Shown here: positions 45,158 to 56,027 of the stretch, piece after piece | How the letters are laid out: each line of letters opens with the position of its first letter | Numbering within the stretch: the stretch's first letter is position 1 | Position numbers and translations under genes: made by a program | Source of the DNA: Incurvaria masculella | Taxonomy: Eukaryota > Arthropoda > Insecta > Lepidoptera > Incurvariidae | NCBI GenBank assembly: GCA_946894095.1 | Contig: OX335645.2 | Coordinates: 17,445,001 to 17,509,000 of the forward strand | Reading direction: 5' to 3' | DNA length: 64,000 nt | The notes under the pieces: model-generated | Databases searched by the model: none | Seen by the model: the letters and a program-made list of their open reading frames with translations, nothing else | What the model was told of the DNA's origin: nothing

Positions 45158-45958
45158 TTCCTATCTGAAAAATCCGATCAGATAGGGTGCGCAGCCCGAA
45201 CTACGGGTCGGGGTGTTAACACAAGGGTACTGGGGGAGTTAGGGGTGCGCCCACCGCCGGCTTCGGCCTTCGGCCCCCGACATTGAGGTCGGACTCGTAT
45301 GGGTTATGTGGTTAGCTGCTGAAACGGGAAATGTTTGTTTTCCGGCAACCACTTTGCGTCCGGGCTATCCGCTCCACGCGCAGCGAGCGTCCTTAGTAAC
45401 TAGTTCTAGTGGGCTGATGAGAACGGGGCGCGGGGCAGGTGAGTTGCGCTTGTCAAGTTTGATGGTACCTGGCGAAGAGATAGGACTGGACGACGCCTCC
45501 GATGCTGGTCCGGAGAACTAGATGTAAAAAAACTATTTGTTGCGCCTACCGATCCAGCCTTGCAGACCTGGAATGGAGAGATGCATTATGGGCATCTGGA
45601 TTTGAGTGTGCCAGTTGTACAACTCCGGTTCCATACTGGAGATATGGCAGTCAGTCTATCTGTCGTCCCGAACGTAGATCAATGTTATTAGCTCCGGCTG
45701 CGAGTCCTGAGCGTGTATTACAGCTGCGGTACCTATCAGGAAAATATGGTGTGGACATCGTTCACCTGGCACTCGCCAAAGAGTACGAAACCTTTATGTT
45801 GAGGCGGCAAGGCCTAACGAAGACCTACTGGGGCTATGGGGTCCTGACTGAATGTTTCGGGCGTTCCGTGGGTATAGGGGTCTATATGCATATAACATCA
45901 CGATTGGTAATTGGGAGCGCTATATTAGAAAGGAGCGAAGGGTAATAGAATCTGCACA
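45158..45958. other. ~0.8 kb unidentified sequence inside the exon-copy array
   Basis: Separates the tandem exon copies from a last remnant. GC-richer than the intron, with open stretches (for example 45502-45945, 147 codons) but no motif I can name, and other frames are broken by stops. It could be a transposon fragment inserted into a longer array, or a diverged spacer. ATCTGA..TCAGAT near 45162-45183 is a small inverted repeat at its left edge. Confidence 0.4.
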
Positions 45959-46030
45959 AACATCACCAGTCCAGCACTTTACCCCATCACTTCGGCGCTG
46001 GTAAACTTTATGCCAGGTACGTTTGCGCAA
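45959..46030 (+). repeat. diverged remnant of the sky exon 3' end with donor
   Basis: ACATCACCAGTCCAGCACTT..TACCCCATCACTTCGGCGCT..AACTTTATGCCAG|GTACGTTTG aligns with the exon end, with a small deletion and several substitutions. It is older than or unrelated in timing to the tandem units at 44743. Confidence 0.75.
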
Positions 46031-48143
46031 ATAACTATTAGAGCAAATTTGCCTCTTAGTAATTACCAGTATTGGAATCAGTGTTCGTGAGTAAGGGGAA
46101 CCCTCGATTATTTTTCCGCCGTTATGAAGTGTCGTCAGCCGGCGTGTTCGTGTGCGTAAGTGCGCTTTGCGTGCTGGCGTGCCGCCGCGCTGCCGGCCGT
46201 CGCCGAGGAGGGGGCAATTAAAGATGCGCGTGCGCCGCCGCCCCGGAGCGACGCCGCGGCCTTGGCAGTGGGCTCGGCTCGCTTCTCACGCGGCCCACGC
46301 TATATTTACCCGAGAAAGCGTCTTCCGAACGGAAACTATAGCATTAGAATGTTATGTAAATAAACTGGAATCACCTTCGACCTTTATTGATGGATGAGAC
46401 CTTTTTTTAATTGAAAAACTAGTGTTGGTGGCTGTGACCAGTGACCAAAGGTGATCAGAAAAGTCATATCAACCTCACCTCGCGCAACCTGCGGATTTCC
46501 GGACTATCGCTGAGCTATTGAGCTTGTTCGAATTACGTTTGAAGAATCGCAGATAATAGGTTTGAGGAAAGGCACCCGCCGGCAGTCAGTTCCATATCCT
46601 GGCGGTGCGGCAGAGAAGTGGGTTTGAGAAACGGTTCGTTCTCAAAAGCCGAATGTCAACAACAAGGCGGTGCTCTGATTCTCTGCGGCGGGTGATAGAT
46701 ATAGGTTGGATGGGGAGGAATAACGGTTGCAAGTTCCACAGCGCAATATCCACGATAGTACTTGTAGAACAGGCCGACATGCTTGTGGTCGTTCTTATTT
46801 TTACCTTGACACCAGCAAAATATTTTGTGAATTCTAATAATGTTGACAGCACATAACGTTGAGTAGGTATCCTAAAATCACAAACATGATAAACCATACG
46901 TATTACAAGTTCTTTTCTGTGTTTTAAGCCGCTCTTCGACCTGTGAATAGACATACATTCTCAGTGAAAGGCTCGGCGAGATATTTGGATAGGGTCAGGG
47001 TAATAGTAGCTGCAATAGTAGTTGTCAAATTAATTAATATATCGTGTTAAATTAACTCGCCGTGTGATCTTTTTATTTGCTTAATCACCTCCGAAGTTGA
47101 TGAACTATGGCTTTGATCTAATAACCACCTCTATTTTCGTCTGATATGCATCTGGCAGCTCCCGTTTGGTACTTTCAGCTTTATCGGTCACCTGCGAGAC
47201 CGTCAAATATTTTATTGGTTATTATCTTATATTTATTTTCGTCGTTACGGCAATGAACGTGCTTGGTTATTATTAGCTTTCGGTCCATCAGAAACTAGAC
47301 TAGTACCCACAGGGGGTGGGGAGGACTGGGCAATAGTAGTGGGACGAGAAATGAGAAATGGTTTCGTATAACTGTTACTAGTTTAAAAACGAAGTATTCA
47401 TTTTACGCCGAGCAGTGTGGCCGCTACAAATTTCTTGTAGCGCACTGTATCGCGCACGCGGCGCGCCAACGAAAGCCCGTGGGTTACGAGCCGTCTAGAC
47501 GCAACGTTCCGCCAGCCGAGACTGTCTCGCTCGCGTAATGACGGGCGGCAGTAGCTGTAACGTCGGTTGAGGCTTGGAGCCGGCGACTCTCGTAACTGGA
47601 GTTGCGGCAAAGATAATACTAATAATTACTTCGTTGCGGCTTGTAGCCGGCGACTCTCGCAACTGGGGTGACCGCCGAAACTCGACTACTGTGCGCACTG
47701 TAGTCGAAGAGGGGCTACATTGTTAACGACCGCCGTTGTGGTTTGCTTACCGAAAAAGTCCAACGATTAGTATTTCTAAATGCTAATAGGCATATAAAAT
47801 AATGATAATTATGTTTATTTATCATTTGTGTTATATTATTTCTGGGGATTATTTTGTCGAGGATAAAAAGTTTTGTCTTTGATTTTGATTTTTGTTGAGA
47901 ATACAGGTCACTGCACTCGAGATTCAGAATTCATGTAAGATATCGAACCGTGCTAGGTGTCATTATACCCATTCAAATCCAGTTGCAAAAAAAAAGGAGA
48001 AGGGAGAGGGAGTTTTTTTTTTCATTCCTTTTTGCAACAGTTTCCGCAAACGGCTATCGGCATCAGCAATAACAGTTACAAACGTTTTCGAAGACCAGTG
48101 GAAACGCCCATGACTACTGGGCCCAGTGGGCAATGGGTGCAAT
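46031..48143. other. no supported gene; GC-rich patches and a short duplication
   Basis: 46130-46300 is CpG-rich (GCGTGCGCCGCCGCCCCGG). 46580-46860 has open frames on both strands with no motif I can assign. 47571-47601 and 47634-47664 are a near-identical duplication (TTGGAGCCGGCGACTCTCGT / TTGTAGCCGGCGACTCTCGC). No further sky exon is visible. Confidence 0.4.
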
Positions 48144-48159
48144 CCCCCCCCCCCCCCCC
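48144..48159. repeat. poly-C tract
   Basis: A run of 16 C in otherwise mixed sequence. Prone to length errors in sequencing. Confidence 0.9.
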
Positions 48160-48306
48160 TTACCCACAGTCACTGCTCTAGTACTAATTTCAAAGCGATT
48201 TATCCAATTTTCCCCGTTTTGAGATAGAATTTGCCCAACCACAATGTTTAAAATCCCCACGTTGAGGTCTTCCAAAATTTCAGCCGGAAGATTCCGATTT
48301 TTTTAA

Positions 48307-48856
48307 CTAAGGTGGCCCAACCCGGCGGGCCCAACTCATTCGCGGGCACGGTACAAAACCGTGCTGTTGCGCTCTGGGACCTTCTCTGTTTCAAAGAATA
48401 AGACAGGCTCCGAGATGAGGAAGATGCAACATGTCCACAAAAAAGACAATGTGCATAGTGTATGATTTGGTAAGATTTACGAAAATTTTAATTTCAAAAC
48501 GACTTATAGCTAAAAGTAAACCACGACCGCTGTAGTAAAAAATCGAACAAAAACCAAATAGATTATAAATCTTGATTAAATAAGCTATGTCTGATGACTA
48601 ATCTTTTTAAGATGTTCTTACTTTATCATTGCGTAATCCACCTCCAAAGTTATAGTAAAAAACGCGCGAAAAATGCGAACTTTCAGACCTTATAACTTCG
48701 AAACCAAACAGAATTTTACAATGCCCATGGTCATCAGACATCTAGTTCGATCAAATAAAGCTATTTTGAGCAAAACTTTGGATCTCTGACAAGAAATATG
48801 GGCTTGATTTTCTTTCCCCTTTTGTATGGGGAGATGAGCGGGATGGGCCACCTTAA
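48307..48856 (+). mobile_element. T1 MITE, full length
   Basis: 550 bp, collinear with 29313-29861. The left flank reads CTAA rather than TTAA, so one target copy has mutated. The right TTAA is intact. Confidence 0.9.
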
Positions 48857-49882
48857 CTTAAAAATTGGTTGCAAAGATTTTGAGCAGTGTCAGTCCTGAT
48901 TGTAACAGCATTCATATCATACAACAACATATCTTAACGGTAGCTAGTTGTTGCATCGTGAAAAATTACTCTATAATGTCTTTGCTTCGATCGCATATGC
49001 ACGGATGCTGGATGCGTCACTCGTATCTCGGCACCGCAGCGGTCGCACACTACAATGAGGTGCGGGGGCGATAATTGGACTCAGCAAATAGGAAGATTGG
49101 CCGGAGACCACTCCTGCATCCACGGCTGGGCGTCCCTCCAAACGATTCGACGCCCTCGCCCGTCGCGTTACGGTCGACTGTTGATTGCGGCAATGCAGCT
49201 GTTGCACCAGTTTCGAGCTGGACGCACCGACATATCGCCTCTTATCCTCGAATGTTGACAACCGCAACGTGTGCACGGAGTTGCGAAATTGTTGAGAGAA
49301 GATCTCGGCCCGATCGATTCAGTTTTTAAACTGTATTTTGTTTTCCCTTAGACAAATGATTTTGTGTAACTTCCGTTGATACGTTTATTCTTTTATTGCG
49401 TATCTGTTCTCGTGCGTTCTTCTATGTATTTGTTCTCGTGCGTTTGCTATGCGAAGTTGCTACGCGTCAAGTAATGATTTCATTGCGGACGTTAAGCGGG
49501 ACCGGAGGTGGAGATGATCGTCATTTATTTCAATAGAGGAGCGCCGCTAGCTCACCGTGGCACTTGGAGCGGGGAGCGTAATGGAGCCAGAGCCCCTAGT
49601 TCCACTTGTCACATAAATTGTGCGCAGTGGGTGTTTTTCAAAAAAATCGGAAGTCCGAGTTTGATTTTGACAGCTTGAAGAAGTAAAACCACAGATTAAA
49701 TAATAAAAACGTTTGACCTTTTTACTCAATTTCGAAGTTCCGTAAACGCCAATTTAGGTGAGAACTCGGACTGACTACTCTGGTTTTATGACGTCAGAAA
49801 TGGCGTTTAAAATCAGATCGCTAAATGTGCCAGGATCGGTGATGGCGACCATAGCTGGTCTTATAATTATATATTTTTTTGC
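48857..49882. other. no supported gene; repeat fragments
   Basis: 48980-49320 is CpG-rich with frames on both strands but no recognisable motif. 49580-49780 contains inverted pieces of the GCGTAAACGCC and CGGACTACC repeats seen at 21-22 kb and 31-32 kb. Confidence 0.4.
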
Positions 49883-50181
49883 TTTTTAGGGTTCCGTACC
49901 CAAAGGGTGAAAACGGAACCCTATTACTAAGCCTCCGCTGTCCGTCCGTCCGTCTGTCCGTCTGTCACAGGGCTGTATCTCAGTAACCGTAACAGGTAGA
50001 CAGCTGAAATTTTCACAGAGTGTGTATTTATTTTGCCGCTATAACAACAAATAGGTAAGATTAACAAATAATTAAAATTTAAGGGGGCTCCCATACAAAA
50101 AACGTGTTTTTTTTTTGTTTTTTTTTACGATGGTACGGAACCCTTCGTGTGCGAGTCCGACTCGCACTTGGCCGGTTTTTT
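49883..50181 (-). mobile_element. GTCC SINE, family 2, full length
   Basis: Complete minus-strand copy: head AAAACCGGCCAAGTGCGAGT with a B-box-like GGGTTCCGTACC, (GGAC)n block, and the end GGGTACGGAACCCTAAAAA. One of the best-preserved copies here. Confidence 0.9.
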
Positions 50182-50249
50182 ATAGGTTTTTAAGGTTCTC
50201 CCGTAACTACCCTTGGTACGGAACGGCTTACGCATGCAGTTAACATTGC

Positions 50250-50432
50250 TAGGTAAGTACCCTCGCATTCATGAATTAAATATGGTCGGAGCAGCCATGA
50301 AATTGCCCGTGCTTCCCGCCCAGTTCAATGTAGCCGCGCAATAAAATCAAGGTCCTGACATGGCACCTACTTGTGCGCTGTGCCAGGCTAATATCTTGAT
50401 GTTGATCATTCATATCTAGTTCCATAAAAAAA
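50250..50432 (+). mobile_element. SINE family 1, 3' fragment
   Basis: ATATGGTCGGAGCAGCCATG, CCCAGTTCAATGTAGCCGCG and GGTCCTGACATGGCACCTAC in family order, ending in an A-run. Confidence 0.75.
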
Positions 50433-51000
50433 TACATCTAAGGCAAGAATGAGCTAGAATAATAACAGAATATCCGAAAAATATCAGAAAGAATAATTGC
50501 AGCGGGACTCTAAACTAGAATACTGCATATGAAGTAGTTCTTCCCGCAGCCTTTGAGTAATGTGTTTTTGCTTTAGGTTATATCCTTTGAAAATACTTTT
50601 TACAGTCCTGATTTTGCTTACCTATAGTGATGACACGATACGTCATGAATTATTAATTCGTTTTTATTATTATATCCCTGTCTATTGCCGGAAGCCAATA
50701 AACTATATTAAATTCCCAAGAGATGCTATTGTCCTATTGTACTAAAATGCTTTAGCTGTTATGTTAGTTTAAGGTATCTTCAGAAGTTTTTTTTTTTTTT
50801 ATAAAAACGGGACTACATTTCAATAGGAAAAATGGCTTCAGTTTTGCCATACGTCGGGTAAAAATCAAGTAAATTAGGAGAATGATAACCCATTTTGAGA
50901 CCGCGAGTAAAAAAAAGGTAATTACGGGAAGATTATTTAATTCAGTGACCGCCCTGTCTTGAGTCCATTGTGATTATTACACTACACGTCACGTGCATCA

Positions 51001-51074
51001 TTACATAAAAATAAAGAAGACGGACATATTTTAACAATAACATTAACGTTAACCAGAGATGGTGCACTCCAGCC
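51001..51074. mobile_element. GTGCACTCC MITE, terminal fragment
   Basis: TAACCAGAGATGGTGCACTCCAGCC preceded by ATAACATTAACG and AATAAAGAAGACGGACATAT. Corresponds to the right half of the 54970 copy. Confidence 0.6.
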
Positions 51075-51199
51075 TTACTAGAGAGATTGGACATAGACAA
51101 TTAACTTTACAAAATTGCTTGAGTAATTTGTAACTCGCTGCAAGTTCGCAAAAAAGGAGGAAAACAACCAACGGTGTTTGTTACATCCGTAAATAACAA

Positions 51200-51480
51200 C
51201 GGCCCGTTACCTAGCGGTAACGCCTGTGGTATCTCGGCGTTCTATCATCGAGGTTAAACAGTACTGGGCGCGGTCTCGACGGGTTCTGAGTGGGTGAGCG
51301 TTCGACCGTTAAGGCGGGCCGTGGTTCGAATTTCATATAAAACCGTAGGTTTCTTACTTACTGGGTTGTAGGGTTAATATCGCCTGTGTTGTAGTACCAT
51401 CGCATTGAATGAAACATGGTCGAATCGGCAATAAAAATTCTACTTATTTTCCTGCCCGTTTTCCATTGAACTACTATAAT
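51200..51480 (+). mobile_element. SINE with 5S-rRNA-like head
   Basis: CGGCGTTCTATCATCGAGG, TTAAACAGTACTGGGCGCGG and GGGTTCTGAGTGGGTGAGC (51235-51299) follow the order of the 5S rRNA internal control region. They are preceded by an A-box-like TTACCTAGCGG (51208). The SINE family 1 body follows (GGCCGTGGTTCGAATTTC, TGGTCGAATCGGCAATAAAA). Confidence 0.7.
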
Positions 51481-53772
51481 TGCGGCTAAAGTACAATGAC
51501 CATTATTGGGTAATAATACCGCTGCCAACTTTAATGCAATACAATTTAAAAAAACGCAGTTGTGTTTACACATTTGGACAAAATTTGATCAATAATGTTA
51601 ACGCTTTTGTTATCGCAGGGACTATAGAATGGCCATAATGTAAAAAAATAAAACGTCTGGAGAAAACTATGATTAAACTTTCATCTCTATTATTAATATG
51701 CCGTGCAAGAGAGAAGGATTATGTGGAATAATCATCCATCTATCGGTGATGTGGCAAAATTGGAAGTCAAAATTCCACCATTTATTTGTTTCTTGAAATC
51801 CAGCTTTTCGCTAACTATAACATAATTAACGGTTTTTTTTTAAATGTATCCAGGGTTATAAACCATAGATAGAGGAAAGATAATTTATATGAGAATTATC
51901 TTTTTGCTCGTTTCAGTTATTCTTTTTCGAAAAAAACAACTCGCAGACATAGATATTCTAATATCTATGAATATATGATTAGTAAACAACGTTTGTATGG
52001 GGAAAACAGCTTACCGAGCTTTCTTAACTTGACGATAACCTCAGTTATGAAACGAATTTCACAGCAAGGACAAAAATGCTTATTATATTTCTAGACTGCA
52101 ATTTAATATGATGGCATTGTTTTTCGCAACTTTTCTCTTCAAATGGGATAAAAACTTTTCTTATCTCGCGAGATAGTTTTATTTGTAAACATGTCCGCTG
52201 GAGGCGGAGATGTCATTGTTGTGTTCACTAATTAAATCACAATCGCTTCTTTATTCGTTGCCGAATCTGGGGTCAAAGTTCAGTTCATTGTCGAACTGCG
52301 GTGAGTTTTTTGCGCCTCCGCTCCATGCTGAGCTCATTAGCGGCGGGGCCTCCTTTTGGATGGCAACATCGGCGTTTCTTTGGCAAGCTGCGTCCGCTTT
52401 ACGAGCTGGCTAATGTCCAGGAGCGTCGGGACGCTGCGCGCCCGCTAGCCCGCGGAGCGCCTAAAAATGCATTCGTCACGTATTCGCCGAAATCCATACG
52501 ATTTCTGGTCACGGGCTGGTGACGTGAAGGACGTGTTGCGCGATGCGAAGTGCCTCTATATGTTTTCCAACAAAATATGAATATTAACGCACGCATAAAC
52601 TGAAGCGACATTGTGCTCGGCCATAAAATCCGGACACAAAAGGTTTACGCCGCGTAAATCGCGACATGCTCACCGGTAGATATCGATCGGGTATTTCCGT
52701 TTTCGGGGGCCCTCTCGCTTGCGGTGATGCGTGTTCTCGTGCGGGGGCATTCGTGTGCTCGGATTTAGGTTGGCGGCGGCGGCAGATACGGCGACGGTCG
52801 ATGGAGCGCGAACGTCGTCGACGCCTTCCGCTTCCGCCCTCGTGGCGAACGCGCGGCGCGCGGCCCACCCGCGGCGGAAGCGTGCCGCCCGAAGGGAATA
52901 CTCGGATCGATGCCTCGAGAAGTGTGCCGTAATTCGATTTCCTCGAAAGCGGTTGCGAGAATGGCGAAGATAATTGAAAACGTGGCGGATATTGCGGTCG
53001 CGGGAGACACTAATGGGATCCTTTAGATCGAGAAATTGAAGTATTACCGGGGCTTCGTTCGATTCATTCGCAGCGATTGCTCGGTATGGAGAGGTTTTTT
53101 AATCGTAATATCACCCGATTTCATTTATTTGCCGAATCCGGCCGATTTAATGTTGAGTTGGTGTAACTCGCTATGATTCGTTGCTAAAAGATACTGGAGG
53201 GCAGCACCAGCCATTTCATGGACACTATAGCAAAAGTAAAGTGGGAGCATTTGGAGGCATGCACGTAACAAAAGCGCGGAATCCCTTCGTCCTAAGTCTT
53301 GCTAGGATTCTAACTCCTGAACTTATTCTTCTTTCTTACCGGAACTCTTAGTGATTTCACGCCTATGGGATGACAAAATAGCTCGGGGCCGTGCGGCGGT
53401 CGCCTCCGGCTTGGACTCCGGCACGAATCGCCTTGGTCTCGATCACAAACGACTCTGATTATCCACGCCTTGTGCCGCCCACCGGCAGCCGGCCCGCTCT
53501 AATGGCAGCCACGTGAGATCATGCACGCTAGTGCAGCCTCCTGCGTGCCGTCACATGCACAAATAACGACAGATCGGGACAGTAGCGCATAGTGGTCGAG
53601 AAATGCAGAACTTTCACATTGCCTTGCAGCCTAAGCCCCGATTGAGTCATTTGAGGTTCCCTTACAAACTTTCAACTTTTTCACCCCCTATATGTTTAAT
53701 TTTCACTACAAAAGGTAGCATTTGTCCTTTCTCAAGGTCCAGGCGCCCTATACCAAATTTCATCAAAATTGC
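51481..53772. other. no supported gene; includes a CpG-rich block at 52290-52940
   Basis: 51925-52028 is an inverted copy of the repeat at 20099-20240. 52290-52940 is strongly CpG-rich with frames on both strands that show no protein family. 52980-53200 looks low-copy and could be conserved non-coding DNA. Candidate regulatory region of the 3' sky intron or of an unseen neighbouring gene. Confidence 0.35.
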
Positions 53773-53853
53773 AAGGAATGTGACATGTATGTATGTATAA
53801 TCGACCGTGAAGGAAGGACGGTCGATTATACATACATACATGTCACATTCCTT
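53773..53853. repeat. perfect 36-bp inverted repeat with 9-nt loop
   Basis: AAGGAATGTGACATGTATGT.. (53773-53808) is the exact reverse complement of 53818-53853; the loop is GAAGGAAGG. It lies between two common repeat-like stretches (TTTCATCAAAATTG at 53758 and CATCAAAATTGGTTAAGCGC at 53900). Confidence 0.95.
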
Positions 53854-54969
53854 GGAATAAGCGACGTACCTGCTTATTACGAAAAAGTATATTTACTTTC
53901 ATCAAAATTGGTTAAGCGCTTTAGAAGTGAAAACGTACCATACAGATGTTAATCAGAAAGTTAGCAATTTTCAGTTTATTCAAAAGGAGAAACCAACTTA
54001 CGAACTGAAAATGTTAATGCATGAGTGGATCGTCACTTCGAAACATCAAACTCTATCGCTCGGTGAACTATTTCATTAAAAGAATCACGTGTATCATTTC
54101 GCAGTCTCTATATCGCCTTGTATCGTTTGCACGATATCGCTTGTTTCGCATCCAAAGTATGATTGTTCAGTGAACGCTGGGGCTAACAGTGTTCACTCCT
54201 CAGTGCTCGGTCATCATATATATCGGTGGAGCTTCTTTCTAGCAACTTATCACTGATGTGTTGTGTTCCAGATATGTTACAATTTTATTAGGCCGAGAAT
54301 ATGTAAAAACAACATTGAAAAGTCAATGCACTATTCAAACCGGTAAGTAGCGCCATCTGTTGACCACGATCGGTCCACAGATATTACATTTTAGAAATAT
54401 TTTTAGTAAGTATTTATTTTACGAAAAAAGATTCTGTGGTTCAATTTTATTAAGATGTTTACAGAATGGTCTGCACGTTTTTTTTTTTTTTTGCAACATT
54501 TTTCCCGGGATTCAGTTTGAAAGCGTGATTTTTTGGCAACAATGACCATCAACCACACGAGCCGAAAAACATATTTTCCCACTACTTTCCGAAGGGGTTG
54601 GAAACTCGTGTTGGAACCGTGGCGTATATCGATCCGCCGCCACCGCCGCTGCCGCGCTGGGCGTGACCTGGATGCTCTGGAGGAACGGGCCGGGGGGGTC
54701 GCGGCGAGGGGTAGGGGTGAGGGTGTCGACTGACTCCTTTGTGCCGTGCCTTTAGGACCCTAATTTATTCACAGTCGATTGCATTTGCGCGCGACTTTAA
54801 CGATGGCTGCTCCGGTGTTGTAGAGTTAACTACCTGATTAGGCTCGCTTTTTATTTAGGTTTGTTTCGATATGGAATTGGTTTTTTGGTCAAATGGTTGT
54901 AAATACGTAAAAGATTGATGAAATAATGGCACGTAATGCAAAAAGTAATCCCAGTATACGTTAATGTTA
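53854..54969. other. no gene seen; GC-rich at 54610-54735
   Basis: Contains a poly-T run at about 54479-54492 and the block TAGCGCCATCTGTTGACC. The short GC-rich frame at 54533-54733 has no motif. Confidence 0.4.
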
Positions 54970-55106
54970 GCGTGGAGTGCACAATCTCGGGTTAGTAATC
55001 ATTTTAAAATTAAAATATATTCGTCCTAATTTTTCCCCTGAAAAATAAAGAAGATAAATCTATAATAACCATAACTATAGTTCTAACCAGAGATTATGCA
55101 CTCCGC
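54970..55106. mobile_element. GTGCACTCC MITE, copy 2
   Basis: 137 bp with GGAGTGCACAATCTCGGGTT at the left and AACCAGAGATTATGCACTCC at the right, inverted. The interior AATTAAAATATATTCGTCCT matches, inverted, the 44.3-kb copy. Confidence 0.8.
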
Positions 55107-55523
55107 TTTAGCCCCGATTGCGCGAAGAGACGGCTGAGTTAATCAATGTTCAAATTCGTCACTTTTAGTGAACCGCGTGGAGTTCCTTCCATGCTGTCCA
55201 TACAAAGTGACGTGTTTAATCATACTTTGATGTTGATTTTGATTTTTTGTCCTTTCGTGCACCCGGCCCTTAGTGTTCCTAAATGTTCGACGTTAAGGCG
55301 CATGTATTCCTCAGCGTAAAGTAATTAACGCGTCCAGTGGAATCACATCAATGGTATTCTGTCAGCGAGAAAACGTGCGTATCCGGTCTTTGCCCGACTT
55401 TTTAACGACTGCAAAACAGTAGCTTCCGCTTAGCGTTAATGTTGCGTTCATGAATGTTATTGGTATAAGGAGTTTATTCAACAGACAAATTTCGAAATGA
55501 CTGAGCTAGAGAGCAGTGTCAAT

Positions 55524-56020
55524 TGAAAAATAATAGTTTAAAAAAACTAAAAAAACACGCTTTTATAGCTAACCGAACCAAAAAATATAAAATATTTTTT
55601 TATTTTAAAGAGTTTATATCACAGTAGTAGAAGATCGAACAATCAATCAGAATTTATCACCTCAAAATAAAATTATAATAAAGTTTAAGTTATTAACAAA
55701 ATAATTCAATTCAGAGTAAAAAGCGTAGGGTGCTTGATAAAGTAAATGTAACAATCATTCTATTGGCAACTATCTATGAGAGGAGAGTTATGAAAAGTAG
55801 TAAAATGCACCCCACGCTTTTTCCGCTGAATTGAATTATTTTGTTAACAACTTAAACTTTATTATAATTTTATTTTGAGGTGATAAATTCTGATTGATTG
55901 TTCGATCTTCTACTACTGTGATATAAACTCTTTAAAATTAAAAATTATTTTATATTTTTTGGTTCGGTTAGCTATAAAAGCGTGTTTTTTTAGTTTTTTT
56001 AAACTATTATTTATTTTTCA
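55524..56020. mobile_element. long hairpin: ~211-bp inverted arms, 71-bp loop
   Basis: The left arm (55524-55734, including ACACGCTTTTATAGCTAACC and CTCAAAATAAAATTATAATA) is inverted almost perfectly at 55806-56020. The differences are a few substitutions and short indels. It shares the AAAGCGTGTT motif with the array that follows, suggesting one composite element. Confidence 0.9.
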
Positions 56021-56027
56021 TTTTTTA

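Noticed and set aside
44505..45286. Overlapping long frames after the second sky exon
   Set aside because: They are produced by the tandem exon-tail copies. Only 44538-44742 continues the sky protein with proper splice sites.
45306..45945. Frames of 71 and 147 codons within the exon-copy array
   Set aside because: No recognised motif; left as unidentified sequence rather than a gene.
52584..53010. Overlapping Arg/Pro-rich frames on both strands
   Set aside because: A consequence of high GC content. Frames open on both strands at once with low-complexity products.
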